Assembly (NCBI GenBank): GCA_030268105.1
Contig: BSDZ01000045.1
Coordinates: 62,001-126,000, forward strand
Source: Volvox africanus
Taxonomy: Eukaryota > Chlorophyta > Chlorophyceae > Chlamydomonadales > Volvocaceae
DNA length: 64,000 bases
Direction: 5' to 3'
Each line of letters starts with the position of its first letter. The stretch's first letter is position 1. This document shows, piece after piece, positions 1-11,024 of this stretch. Both the position numbers and the translations under genes were made by a program. A model generated the notes under the pieces. It made no database searches. It was not told where the DNA came from and saw only the letters and a list, made by a program, of their open reading frames with translations.

Positions 1-1
1 T

Positions 2-1894
2 ACGTTTATGCCATCCCTTTGGTCTTCCCCGGGTATCGACGCTAACCTTGATGCGATTACCCTCATGAACTATGTCACTGCAACACTTTATGCAGCGACT
101 ACTGTCGAGACGGTATCTGCGAAAGCAGCAGGCAAACGAATTGCTAAAGGAGCACGGAGTTATCTCCTACTTGTGCAAGCAGAGGAGCACACTCCAACTC
201 CTGACCCCAGTTCCGGTGGGAATAATCTCCTAGCTAATTTGAAGTTATCAGAATTACTGGAGGAATACAAGGATGTATTCGAGGAACTTCAAGGCCTCCC
301 CCCCGACCGGGACATTGGTCACACGATTCCTTTAGTGGATGGTGCCATACCACCCGCTAAACGAGCCTATAGGCTCACCCAACTGGAGCAACAAGAAGTC
401 AAGAAGCAAGTTACCGAACTGCTCAATAAGGGATATATCGAACCCTCTACCTCACCCTATGGGGCTCCAGTTCTCTTTGTCGAAAAGGCAAATGGGCAAG
501 GACTACGCATGGTCTTAGACTACCATGCGCTTAATAAACTGACCATCAAACGGCGGTATCCCATGCCCAATATTACGGACCTTTTCGACCAACTCCAAGG
601 AGCTACCATTTTCAGCTCCCTGGACTTACAGCAGGGGTATCATCAAATACTGATCTCTCCACAGGATGTGGAGAAAACGGCCTTCATAGCCCCAGACATG
701 GGCCAGTTTCATTTTAAGGTCCTTTGCTTTGGACTTACCAATGCCCCTGCAACGTTCCAAGCAGTGATGAATCGTGTCTTCACTGACTACATTGGCAAAT
801 TTGTGCTAGTGTACTTGGACGATATACTGGTCTTTAGTAAGACCCCGGCCGAGCATGAACAGCACCTCCGTTTGGTACTGTCCTTGCTCCGAAAGCACCA
901 ATACAAGGCAAAATTGTCGAAGTGTCAGTTCAACCGGTTCGAACTGCACTTCCTTGGCCACAAAGTAAGCCAAGAAGGCTTAAAGGTGGACGACCGCAAA
1001 GTAACAGTCATTAAAGACTGGCCTGTCCCCACGGATATTAAGCGACTGCGGGCGTTCCTTGGCTTAGCCAATTATTTCAGGAGGTTTATTCAGGGTTATT
1101 CCTCCCTTGTGGCCCCCCTCACAACCCTTACCAGTGAGAAAGTGCCCTTCCACTGGACCGAAGCCTGCGAGGCAGCCTTCCAGGGTGTGAAGCATGCCTT
1201 GACAAATGCACCAGTACTTAAACTCCCCGAGCTTGATAAACCTTTCACGGTTTGGTCTGATGCCTCAATACATGGCACAGGAGCCGTCCTCTTGCAGGAT
1301 GACCACCCTGTCGCCTATACCAGTTCTAAATTCAATAAGGCAGAGTACAACTACTCGACAACAGACCAAGAGTGCCTCGGCACTGTCTTAGCCCTGGAAG
1401 AGTGGCGTTGTTACCTTGAAGGCGCCAGTGATGTAATGTTGATCACGGATCACCAACCACTGGTATACCTCCAAGAACAGAAAAGCGCGGATAAGCTATC
1501 CCGCCGCCAAGCTCGTTGGATGGAACGATTATCACGTTTCACATTTAAATGGGAGTATCGCCCTGGTCGGGTGAACGTAGCTGACCCTATCAGTCGGGTC
1601 CACGACGTGGTGCTCAACTTGCTTTCTGCCACGCTGATTGACAGCGACTTAGGACACCGAATCATCCGCGGGTATGACAGTGATCCCAATCTCACGAAAA
1701 CTAAGGTAGCAAAGCTGCGGCTCAAAAAGAAGGGTAACTTCTGGTACAATGGGTCCCAGATTTACATCCCTAATCACGCTGACTTACGACGGGTCATCAT
1801 GAAAGAGTATCATGATACCCCCCATGCGCTGGCCACCGCGGCATTGACCACACCAAACAAGCGATCGCACAAACGTACTGATGGCCTGGACTAG
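2..1894 (+). pseudogene. pol: chromovirus pol fragment: reverse transcriptase and RNase H
   Basis: The open frame comes in from before the window. It holds a linker, then reverse transcriptase with the catalytic YLDD motif at about 814-825, then RNase H (SDASIHGTG near 1256, TDHQPLVYL near 1447) and the tether ending in DPISR near 1590. The last part reads into the first half of the integrase HHCC finger (HDTP near 1810). It then loses frame at about 1825-1830, so the last 20 or so residues are nonsense ending in TAG at 1892. The polymerase and RNase H motifs themselves look intact. It is called a pseudogene because the polyprotein cannot be completed in one frame. Confidence 0.85.
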
Positions 1895-3126
1895 ATACTG
1901 ACGTGAAGGCCTACGTCAAGTCTTGTCCTCAATGTCAGCATAACAAACCAACCAACACTAAGCCGGGTGGTTTGCTGCAGCCGCTCCCCATACCTTCTTC
2001 CGTGTGGGAGAGCATATCAATGGATTTGATAACCCAGCTACCAACAACTCGCAATGGGCATGATGCGATCGTAGTGTTTGTGGACCGGCTGAGCAAAATG
2101 ACGCACTTTGCTCCCACACACACGACCGCAGGAGCGGAAGAGTTGGCTCACCTTTTTGTAGCCACTGTATTCCGGCAGCACGGCCTTCCAAAGAACATTT
2201 TCTCTGACCGGGACCCACGCTTTACAAGCAATTTCTGGAAGGAAATATTTCGCCTATTGGGCACCCACCTCCATATGAGCACAGCCTTCCATCCACAAAC
2301 AGATGGACAAACAGAGCGAATGAACCGCTTACTGGAAGAGACATTACGGCACTATATCTCCCCTAATCAGGATGATTGGGATGATCACTTACCGTTGATT
2401 GAGTTTGCTATCAATAACTCCAAACAACGTTCGACAGGTATGACACCATTTTTGCTTAATGGTGTCCAGCAACCGCGTGTGCCGGTTGACCTGCATATAC
2501 CCTCGAAAGTGCCAGCTGCTGATGAGTACTCCACCATCATGCGCAAGCGATTGCAACTCGCTAAAACTTGTCTCCAGGCTGCGCAATCTAGACAAAATCA
2601 GGATGCTGACTCTTCTCGGCGCCCCGTGCGTTATGAGGTTGGGCAAAAAGTGCTGTTAAGTACCAAGAATATTAACCTTAAAAAACCTGGAACTAAGAAG
2701 CTGATGCCAAAATTCATCGGCCCATATACAGTTGTCGCTAATATTGGTGAAACAGCGGTAAAACTTGGCTTACCAGCTGAATCTCGCCTACACCCCGTCT
2801 TTCATGTGTCACTCCTGAAACCATTCAAGGAGGACGCTCAGCGACAACCACCCTCACCACTTGTTATTGAGGGTGAACCATTCTACATGGTTGAAGCCAT
2901 TGTAGATCATCGTGATGTCTCAATCCGTGGGGGCAGAGGTAAAACTCGTCGAGAGTACCTTATGAAGTGGGAAGGATATGATTCCACTCACAATACATAT
3001 GAAACCGAGGCATCACTGAAAGAATCAGATCCTCTGGTGGAAGCCATCGAGGAGTATGAGCGAAGACTCAAAGCCAAAGGGCCGAAACCCACTGAGAAAG
3101 AAACCTCATCCAAGAGGAGACGGTGA
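1882..3126 (+). pseudogene. pol: chromovirus pol fragment: integrase core and chromodomain
   Basis: This frame resumes after a TGA at 1879-1881. It starts inside the integrase zinc finger (CPQC at about 1927) and continues through the DDE core: first Asp in SMDL near 2020, second Asp in FSDRDPRF near 2203, and Glu in QTERMNR near 2310. A GPY/F-type module follows (FIGPY near 2715), then a C-terminal chromodomain (about 2880-3060) with YLMKWEGYDSTHNTYE. Chromodomains of this class bind modified histone tails and can steer integration. Together with the upstream fragment this was one polyprotein. Two lesions separate them, a one-base shift near 1825-1830 and the TGA. Confidence 0.85.
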
Positions 3127-3148
3127 CGCTCCCGGGACGTTTCACTTC

Positions 3149-3161
3149 AGAGGGGGGGAAA
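3149..3161 (+). promoter_or_regulatory. polypurine tract of the chromovirus
   Basis: A 13-base purine run with seven consecutive G lies directly before a TGTAGG LTR start and 22 bases after the pol stop codon. This is the expected site and composition of the primer for plus-strand DNA synthesis. Confidence 0.7.
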
Positions 3162-3402
3162 TGTAGGAAACTACATTTACCTTAAAGAAATAGGCCCAGA
3201 TAAAGCGGTAGGCAATCATGCAATAAGCATGATGCCTAACCGAAAACTAACTACGAGTAAACTTCGCGATTGGCAAAGAAGATTGCCGTACATCTTGGCT
3301 AGGTGAGCCAATATTAAAGTCACCCTGGTGAAGAGCTAAGGCATGACATTTTAGTATTACGCTACTAATTGTTCGGAGTTCAAGACTCCGCCGTCACCAA
3401 TA
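3162..3402 (+). repeat. 3' LTR of the chromovirus, right end uncertain
   Basis: The sequence begins TGTAGGAAACTACA immediately after the polypurine tract, which fixes the left edge. The right edge is a guess at a CA-ending site (CGTCACCA). The matching 5' LTR is outside the window, so neither length nor target duplication can be checked. Confidence 0.45.
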
Positions 3403-3512
3403 ATTCCCAATAGATGTACAATTTCGCGACCCTAACTTACTTGCAAGCTATTTCTAAATCTACAAAAGCTACGCTTCCGCACAAATCTAGTAGTATCCTA
3501 AAAGGGACTGCA

Positions 3513-3830
3513 ACACCAGTTGTAAGTAGTCGTTTTCGCTCAAGAGGTAAGAATGCTTCTAGAGCCAAGTCACAAAATTCACTTGCTCTATCGTCGCTCG
3601 TTTACTAATATTAATCCGACTCCAAATGCCGTACACTTGTGGTGACAGTGTCGAAACATAACATGCAACACAATCAAGATCAAATTACTCTATTAGATAA
3701 ACGATACATATCTAAATACAACGGATTAAACTGAAAGACGCACGACACACTTTTGGACACACTTCTGGATACTGCGATCCTTCCTCCTCCTACAATGTCC
3801 TGCTGTACAACCAAAGCGATATAAATGAGA
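3513..3830 (+). repeat. dispersed repeat R1, copy 1
   Basis: About 300 bases are nearly identical to stretches at 11,025-11,335 and 13,268-13,682. Shared landmarks are GCTTCTAGAGCCAAGTCAC, CCGACTCCAAATGCCGTACA and GATAAACGATACATATCT. No coding frame is shared by the copies. It may be part of a longer non-coding or LTR-type repeat; the class is unknown. Confidence 0.7.
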
Positions 3831-3997
3831 ACACTCAATATTTGACACGTGCAAACGACAGACAAAGGGGTCACGTGCTGGGGAAGCCATGGAAGCTGTG
3901 TATGAATGTATGGAGGCTGTGAGTTCAGGCTGTTTATTGTTTGCAGTCTGCTTTTACTTGCTGCTGATATCAGCCCTTGGCTCGAGCATTCTTGTGT

Positions 3998-4021
3998 ATG
4001 TGTGTGTGTGTGTGTGTGTAT
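3998..4021 (+). repeat. GT-rich microsatellite
   Basis: A short (GT)n run, slightly interrupted, just upstream of the tRNA gene. Confidence 0.8.
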
Positions 4022-4158
4022 ATCTAGGTATGTACAACAGCGATTGATGCGTGTGCTGTTTCAAGATGTGGGAATGGATAGCAGGGTATGGTGGACCTGT
4101 GTGGCCGGCACACTGCTGTGCGGTGGGGCTTGTTGCCCAGCGTGAGTGAGACATGTGA

Positions 4159-4230
4159 GGGAGTTTGGTCTAGTGGTATGATTCTCGCTTCGGGTGCAAG
4201 AGGCCGCGAGTTCGATTTTCGCAACTCCCC
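4159..4230 (+). tRNA. tRNA-Pro, anticodon CGG
   Basis: The 72-base sequence folds as a cloverleaf. The 7-bp acceptor stem GGGAGTT/AACTCCC is perfect. The D arm contains TAGTGG, the anticodon loop is TTCGGGT with CGG at 34-36, and the T arm has GTTCGATT between GCGAG-type strands. A and B box sequences are present, and a TTTT run about 10 bases downstream suits a Pol III terminator. There is no intron. One C-A mismatch lies in the anticodon stem (CTCGC against GCAAG). It decodes CCG. It sits between two repeat blocks, so it could be an isolated gene or a pseudogene. Confidence 0.85.
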
Positions 4231-4344
4231 TCTTGCCGGTTTTACCGCATTTGTATGGAAGAAGCACCAGCAGTATGGGATCATGTACCGTGCTATGACG
4301 ACTGTGCAAAATCAACACATGTGTGTGTCAACGCATCCAGCTGG

Positions 4345-4440
4345 GGTCGTGGCACGAGCTAGCAGAAGGAAATAGGTGCGGGTCGCTCTTGGCCTGCGGC
4401 TGTGACCTTCAATGGGACTCAACCGCACTCTATGATGCAT
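4345..4440 (+). repeat. dispersed repeat R2, copy 1
   Basis: The block GTGGCACGAGCTAGCAGAAG followed by CTCTTGGCCTGCGGCTG recurs at about 13,855-13,935. It also lies beside CGTCCGTGGGTCCC, which recurs at 13,013. The two neighbourhoods therefore share several blocks in a similar order. No function is known. Confidence 0.5.
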
Positions 4441-4584
4441 TACACCTGCTGATAGCCCGTCCGTGGGTCCCAGGCGCGGGTCCTGCTACCTGAAGGCTAG
4501 ATGTCCCAATCTAAGCCCTTGACACGGTCCGGTGATATGGTGTACAAAAGGTACGGAAAGGTACACTGCTTCCGTTACAAGTCT

Positions 4585-5350
4585 TATGCTTGAACATTGC
4601 CTATACGCAGTAGGGTTGTCACACTTAGGATTGGCCTCCTAGTGTGAATCGTACGGCATTGCGATGCTGCGAGTATAACAGATGCGAGGACGGCTAAGCA
4701 AGATAAGACATTCAATACCGGAGAACACTCGTGTGTTCTACATTATCATTGCTATACGCTACTCTACTTAGCCCGAGCTAAGCCTAAACTTCGCTATTCA
4801 TCGCCGCGTGATGATTGCTTGCTTCCGGCGCTGACGGTGATTGCGTCCATTGCACCGCTTCGATCTGTAAGACTGTAAGTTGTGTGTAGGATAGGGGGGT
4901 ACATCACCCGTGGCCACTAACCTGGCAGTCCCTACCTTCCCCGGTGTTTCGGGGCACCCTCATCCAGTCTCCCATGCCGACTTCTCCGAAATCAGTGCTT
5001 TTCCCAGGTTCAGCACCCACCACCAGCATCCAGGAGAATCTGCCGAATCAACTAAGGCGTCAACTCCGCTACTGGTCAGCTCGCAGGTCACTTTAATTGG
5101 GGTCGTCACCGTCCATCGACATGGGGGCACCCTGCCCTAATCATTAGGGTCTTTGGACCGCTCTCAGTCGGGGTAGAATCTGGAACTCCTGGGGCATACA
5201 TGTAAGTTATATCTCTTCTTGTCTTGAAGTCTTCCGCTGTCTCTGTTTGCTCACGTTTGCCTTGCTATACTTGCAAGTGCTCGTGCATCGGTGTCGAAAG
5301 CCTTCAGACGCGCAGATACTTATGAGCAAACACGAAGGAGAGGTACAACA
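4585..5350 (+). repeat. family A LTR fragment, inverted relative to the rest of copy 1, split by a 319-bp insertion
   Basis: Positions 4585-4881 and 5201-5350 match the plus-oriented copy 3 LTR from about its position 380 to its last base (GAGGTACAACA). The first 380 or so LTR bases are missing. Between the two parts lies a foreign 319-bp element. The LTR end joins integrase sequence at 5350/5351 with no extra bases. Confidence 0.8.
4882..5200 (+). mobile_element. 319-bp non-autonomous element (family R3) with 8-bp target duplication
   Basis: The insert interrupts the LTR fragment and is flanked by perfect copies of TGTAAGTT at 4874-4881 and 5201-5208. It begins GTGTGTAGGATAGGGGGG and ends CCTGGGGCATACA. 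Diverged relatives lie at about 28,860-29,205 (minus) and, split by another transposon, at 36,468-36,593 plus 40,892-40,975. An 8-bp duplication is usual for hAT and P-type DNA transposons, but the termini show only weak inverted similarity. An open frame of 76 codons inside is not kept in the other copies, so it is treated as non-coding. Confidence 0.65.
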
Positions 5351-8300
5351 CATATCACCCAACGTGCGGTTTGTGCGTTCGGTTTGACCAGCAGTCTGCG
5401 GGTGGTACGCTGTGCTCAGGTTGACGCGCATGCCAACTAGCTTGCAGAGCGCTTCCCAAAACTTACACGTGAACTGTCCACCGCTGTCTGTTTTGGGAAC
5501 ACCGTGTAACCGAACCACATTGTCGAAAAACAATCGTGCCGTTTGCTCAGCCGTGCAGGACGATGTGCATGGTGCTAGGTGGACCATGTTAGTCAGACGA
5601 TCGACCATTACGAACACCGCATCATATCCCCCCTCAGTTTTGGGCAGCGCAACTACGAAGTCCATGGAAACACTTTCCCAAGGCGCATCCGGGACAGGCA
5701 ACGGTTGCAATAACCCATGCCCCTTACCAGACAAAGCCGTATTGCGCTGGCACAGACTGCATGTCTGTACGAAGTTCGCCGCATCTTTGGCCAACCGAGA
5801 CCACCAGAATGAACGTTGCACCAACTCGACCAACCGCTTGCTACCAGGGTGTCCTGCTAACGGGTCCTCGTGGAACCACGCAAGGATATCGTAGCATAGC
5901 GCGTCATCGTTTGGAACAATGATTTGTGTAGCTGCACCCTCCGTCCGTAGCCAAAGGCCATTCTGCTTGCGAAGGTATTCCACATTAGCCAGCTCTGAGA
6001 ACCAGGCGTCTGCGTTGTAGGCAACCTTCAACCACTCCGCGAGGTCCGTCGCGATCTGCACCTCCTCGTCACGTGGTCGCACGACGGGCGCTGCCATATT
6101 GCAGCGTGTAGCGACGGATGTCGACTGAGAGCATCGGCAATATTCAGTTTACCAGAAATGTACTCCCAGGTGCAGTCGAACCTAGCTAGGTATTCCATGC
6201 ACCTAGCCTGACGGCGGTTCAACGTCGGAACGCTTTGCAAAAACGTTAGGGGCTTGTGGTCAGTCTTTAAAGTAAATGGGCGTCCCTCGAGGTAATAGCA
6301 CCATTCCTTTAAAGCATGCAGCACTGCCAGAAGCTCCTGTTCCCCGGTGGTGTAGCGAATCTCCGCACCAGAAAACTTCTTACTCGTGAAGGCGATCGGT
6401 CGCCCTTCCTGTAACAATACAGCGCCGCTTCCAAATATTGAGGCATCAGACACTACCTCAACACGGAACGGCAACGAGTAGTCAGGGAATGCGAGGGTGA
6501 CATCTTCAGCAACGGTTCACTTGAGCTCTTCGAATGCCCGCTGGCATTGCGACGTCCATGACTCTAGCGAAACGAAAATGCCTTTGCGAGTTAAGTTAGT
6601 AAGCGGCGCCGCAATGATGGAATATTTTTCAATGAACTTTCGGAAATAATTGGTCAAGCCAAGGAACTTACGCAGCTCCGTGAGGTTCTGAGGCGCGGGC
6701 CAATCGCGAACCACGGCATGAGCCAAAGGTGCTCCAAGTGCTCCTCAAGCGTCTTAGAATAAACCAAGATGTCATCCAGATAGCAAACAACGAACCTGTC
6801 GATAAACGGCCTAAACATTTGGTCCATGACCGCCTGAAACGTCGCAGGGGCATTAGTCAAACCAAACGATAGGACCGTATACTCAAAGTGACCAAAGGGC
6901 GTCCGAAAAGCGGTTTTCGGGATATCAGAGGCAGTGATGCGGATCTGATTATAGCCCTGTTGTAAGTCAATCGAGGAAAAATAAGCCGAACCCTTCAGCT
7001 TATCCAACAGGTCATCAACGCGTTGCAAAGGGTAGCGATTCTTCACCGTGCTCGCATTCAACCCCCGATAATCGATGCACATGCGCAAGGTCCCATCCTT
7101 CTTACCGACAAACAAAATCGGTGCAGAATACGGGGATGTGCTGGGGCGTATCATACCCTTTGCGAGCAAATCCGTCACCTGGCGCTTCACCTCATCCAGC
7201 TCCAATGGACTCAACCTGTACATTGGCCGGGCCACAGGCTGCGCTCCAGGCATGAGAGGGATTGTGTGATCAACAGGACGCATAGGTGGCAGCCCAGGGG
7301 TATCTTTGAAGACGTCCTCATACTGCGACAGTAGGGCCTCAACCTCAGGATCCACAGAAATCTGCGTGGTGGTGGCACTACAGCCCACCCGTGGCCTCAA
7401 AAGCAGTCCGTGGGCACCCTTCTGTAACAAACGGACGGCTTCCTTACGCCTGACTAGCTCTGGTACGATTCACGCAGCCATTGCGGTCACGGCGAAATTA
7501 ACCATAGGCACAGCCTCAGCTTCGCCCTCCTTTGGTGTGACATGTTCGAACGACAGGAAAGGTACCTTAATCGACAGAGTACCCTTGCACATATGCAGGG
7601 TTGCGGTCTCCATGTCGATGCGCGCGCGGTACTGTCGTAATGTCGCAGACCCCATTATGTACGGTGCAGTCTCTGCTAAGCCCTGCAGCACGTACGGCCG
7701 GGTCACAACACGCAGAGGGCCTATCGATAGGCTAAGGGTGATCCTGCCCACGATGGGATGCTTACCCCCGTCGGCAAGGGTAACCTGTGGACAATCAAAC
7801 GACTCTGGGGTCAACCCCAGCACATTCACCTCTGCAACAGAGATGAAGTCGTCGCTGGCACCGGTGTCCACGAGTGCCTTCAGAGTACGGCCATTCAAAC
7901 CGATCTGAACCACCGGGAGACGGTTATCTACGAGCGACTGCCCAGCAGATAATGTCAGTGCACTTAGGGCGGGTTCTAAACTTACGGAACCCTCATCAGG
8001 AGCTTCATACCAAACGTCAACCGAGTAGGATGTCCCTGGCCACGGGGCCAGCGTACCCTCCCGATCCACACCGTTAAACAAAACGGTGCCCGGCTCGAAC
8101 CGGTGGACACACCGCATACCCCTTAACAATGCCTCTGCCTTGCGCTGACAGAAAGCAGGGAGTAATACACATGCGGTGGTGCCTGGATATTGACGCCTAC
8201 ATCTCCTGTATACGGCCAACTGTTCCGACATCTCACGCAGAGACGAGGGGATGAACAAAACCGCGTGGTTGGACAGATCGATAGACGACAGGGGACGGCA

Positions 8301-8504
8301 CGGTGTAAACAAATTACACAACGGATCGAAGCAGAGAAGTCCCGTGCGTCCGTCAAGCGTGATGCGTCACGCAATGACTCGCTCGATGTGTCCAAGTACG
8401 CAAGGCAACAATGCCTTCATGGCTGGCCGTACGGATGACCACCGACCACGTGTTAGTTCCGAAATCCCGGGCGGTGCCCCCTCCACAGGAACCCGGGCAA
8501 GCCC
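5351..8504 (-). pseudogene. pol: family A copy 1 pol: protease, RT, RNase H, partial integrase
   Basis: Read from right to left it follows gag after an in-frame UAG (8505-8507). A TGA at 8367-8369 interrupts the start. Protease has LVDTGASDDFIS near 7860. RT has [11 protein letters not shown] near 6780. Right after that motif about 140 bases are missing, joining the codons near 6720 to a later part of RT. RNase H (6028-6474) is followed by the HHCC finger and DDE core, which are cut off at 5351 within HPQTAGQTERTN, where other copies have HPQTDGQTER. Frameshifts occur near 7440, 6500 and 6090. The GPY/F module and chromodomain are absent. Confidence 0.8.
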
Positions 8505-9740
8505 CTATTTCGGCTGAGGTACAAACGGCGGCAGTAACGGGCAATCCTTGGTAGGATGGCTCTCCACGCACCGTAGACAAACATTGGCCGCTTTCCGACG
8601 CTCAAACTTGGAACGATTGCAATTCCATTTTGGCATAAACGAGTCATCCGTGCGAGTCCGCTTTGCATTGGGGTCAGAGCACTGTGCGGCTGCCATCGAC
8701 GGCACACCACCACGCTTCCTGCTCTTAGCTGGGTCCGAGCTCGGACCTGTTCCTCCTGACCCATGGACACCTGAGCTAGCGCCCCCACGCGCCTTGCGTT
8801 GCCGGTTGCTGTGTCGCGTCGCGGTAGTAGGCGCGGGGCGGGTAGCTCCAAGTTCCTGGTCTAGAGCCACAGCTTCCCCAAGCGGATCCTGCACTTGCAC
8901 GGCATTTGCACGAGGGGCAGACTTGACTTCTTCCTCACCGGCAAGGAGTCATATCTCCGTACCCTTAGCAAATGTGACCAAGGCATCTTACGACTTGAAC
9001 GGCACCCCAGACAAGTCAGTAGCGCACCATTTAGCCAAAAGTTTCGTCAGGCCTCGCTTAAACCAAAAGACATGCTCATTCTCAGTGAGGTCAGCAATGG
9101 GGGTCACTAGTGCTTCGAAGCGTGACTGGTACGCAGGTACATTTTCACCCCGACGCATGTGGTAGCTACCGGCCGCCAAAACCTTACGAGCCTCCACATC
9201 ACGTGCTTGCACCTCAGTAGCGAACCGTGCGAGCAGAGCGGCAATCAACTCGTCAAAAGTATATTCGATCCGGACGGTGGTCCATTCGCGATACCAGTCC
9301 TTCGCTGAGCCCTCGAGGGTGTTACCAACGAAGAGACACCTGATACCATCATTATCGCCACCATGAACAGCCTGGAGATACTTTTTAGCGTCACACACGT
9401 ACGCACAAGTTGCATCGGCTATGCTAGGGCCTGGTGTCTTTTCACCCAGCGAGATATTAAGCCTAGGAACGGGAATTGTCAATCTCATCACCTCAGGAAT
9501 GGCAGCGTGCCCTTGCGATTGAGGCAACGGTAGAACCCGTGGTCCAGCAGTGTTGTCCATATTCGTATTAACTGCTGAATGCGGCACAATTAAGTGGGCA
9601 GGGGTCTGAAGGACAAGGGGCTCTTGAGTGGCTCGCGTGCCAACACTCTCAAGACCTCTATCCGGAGCTCTAGTAGCCACAACGAAATCGGGTTGGCTAG
9701 CTAAGCTAGTGAGTGGCGTATCGTCGTGTTCCGCAGACAT
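8505..9740 (-). pseudogene. gag: family A copy 1 gag
   Basis: This is a homologue of the intact gag at 53,302-54,507. The first 250 residues are open (9740-8988). The rest is in another frame (8900-8505) after a shift near 8990. The C-terminal part carries the zinc knuckle CLRCVESHPTKDC, spaced C-X2-C-X3-H-X4-C, and ends in the same UAG (8505-8507) as the other two copies. Gag forms the particle that packages element RNA. The 5' end overlaps an upstream frame that ends at 9706. Confidence 0.75.
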
Positions 9741-9960
9741 GGAACACGAAGCAATACCCTAGGCTTGCGTAATAGAAGCCGACTTCTATCGCAAAGGCAA
9801 GAGTACAAAACGATTCGGTGAGCCTACCGACAGTACTCTTGAGGAGATTTAGCAAAGTCAGCAGGTACTTGCCCAGCTGAGTCTTAATCTCCGTAGTTTG
9901 GGCGATAAGAGTCGCCAACTGGTCCGGACGAAAACCGGTCTCAGTCGTCGTGGCAAGCAA
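9706..9960 (-). pseudogene. family A copy 1 upstream reading frame
   Basis: An 84-codon frame overlaps the start of gag by 35 bases in another frame. Its product (TETGFRPDQLATLIAQTTEI at the start) is closely matched at 51,490-51,236 and 53,082-53,336. It has no ATG near its start. In copy 3 a short ATG exon upstream can be spliced to it in frame; in this copy that exon has an early TGA, so the unit is taken as dead. The function is not known. Confidence 0.55.
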
Positions 9961-10206
9961 TGCCGGAGCGCTGAGATTACCTGCGGCTCAGAGCGTACAC
10001 TTACACAACAAGTGCAGCAATCTAGACAAAAGCAAACAAACGATTACAAACCGGAAGCAGCGGCGTCCAATACGGCGTGGCCTAGGTCTTCAGCGAAAGT
10101 ATCTAGCGGTCCTCATGGTTCGTCGCTGGAACTCGTCATAGAAAGAACCTACTTCGAATTTGACACAAAGCGACAGTTAGGCAACGAACCTGTCTCGATA
10201 CCAATT

Positions 10207-11024
10207 TGTTGTACCTCTCCTTCAGGTTTGCTCATAAGTATCTGCGCGTCTGAAGGCTTTCGACACCGATGCGCGAGCACTTGCAAGTACAGCAAGGCAA
10301 GTGAGAGCAAACAGAGACAGTGGAAGACTTCAAGACAAGAAGAGATATAACTTACAATCTTACAGACCAAAGTGATGCAATGGACGAGATCACCGTCAGC
10401 ACCGGAAGCAAGCAATCATCATGCGGCGGTGATAAGTGAAGTTCAGGCTTCGCTCGGGCTAAGTAGAAGAGCATACAGCAATAATAATATCAAACACACG
10501 AGTGTTCTCCGGTATTGAATGTCTTGTCTTACTTAGCTGTCCTCGCATCTGTTATACTCGCAGCATCATGACGCCGTACGACTCACACTAGGAGGCCGAT
10601 CCTAAGTGTGACAACCCTACTGCGTATAGGCGATGTCCATGTATAACGACGTATAAGCCTTTCCGGCATTCACATGATGCAAGGGTCCGAATAAGGTATG
10701 TATCACGACGAGTGCGGCGCTCTCAACGTGTGCTGTAATGAAGTAATATTATATCAAATAATATTACTTATCGTTTCGTAGCACAAGCATAATGCGCACT
10801 TCAATGATTCGGGATTTCATGCATGCTAGGCGGATTTGCCATGATGCGATGTCACGATGGATAATGGTGACATGCCAAATACATATATAAATGTATACGA
10901 ATACATTTATATCATGTAAGTTCATTCATATGCATTGATCATTCATGAGTTCATCAAAATAGCACTTCGCCTCGTAGCGTCGCATCGACCTACGCATCGG
11001 CGGGAAACAAACCGTGGCACAACA
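10207..11024 (-). repeat. family A LTR, copy 1 (5' LTR)
   Basis: On the minus strand it begins TGTTGTGCCACGG at 11,024 and ends GGTACAACA at 10,207, and it matches the copy 3 LTRs throughout. The internal TA-rich palindrome (AAGTAATATTAT...ATAATATTACTT near 10,740) is present. The CCGAATA...TATTCGG palindrome is lost by a small deletion near 10,695. A primer-binding site (TGGTATCGAGACAGG on the minus strand) follows three bases inside the element. Confidence 0.85.

Larger units (their letters stand above)
1..3402 (+). mobile_element. Ty3/gypsy chromovirus, 3' part, cut by the window edge
   Basis: This is the 3' part of an LTR retrotransposon; its 5' LTR, gag and protease lie before the window. 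In order it holds reverse transcriptase, RNase H, integrase, a chromodomain, a polypurine tract and the start of a 3' LTR. RT before integrase marks Ty3/gypsy, and the C-terminal chromodomain marks the chromovirus branch. It is a different family from the three family A copies further right: the reverse transcriptase and LTR sequences do not match. Coding is broken in the integrase zinc-binding region, so this copy is not autonomous. The right end is approximate because no second LTR is available for comparison. Confidence 0.85.
4585..11024 (-). mobile_element. Ty3/gypsy chromovirus family A, copy 1, rearranged
   Basis: A minus-strand copy of family A. From right to left it has an LTR (10,207-11,024), a primer-binding site, the upstream reading frame, gag, protease, RT, RNase H and the first part of integrase. 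It stops inside the integrase core at 5350. There, instead of the rest of integrase and the chromodomain, the sequence abuts the exact 3' terminus of a family A LTR lying in the opposite orientation (4585-5350). Frameshifts, nonsense codons and a deletion of about 140 bases in RT show that it is dead. Confidence 0.85.

Noticed and set aside
4910..5140. A 76-codon frame in the R3 element.
   Set aside because: The frame is not conserved in the R3 copy at 29 kb.
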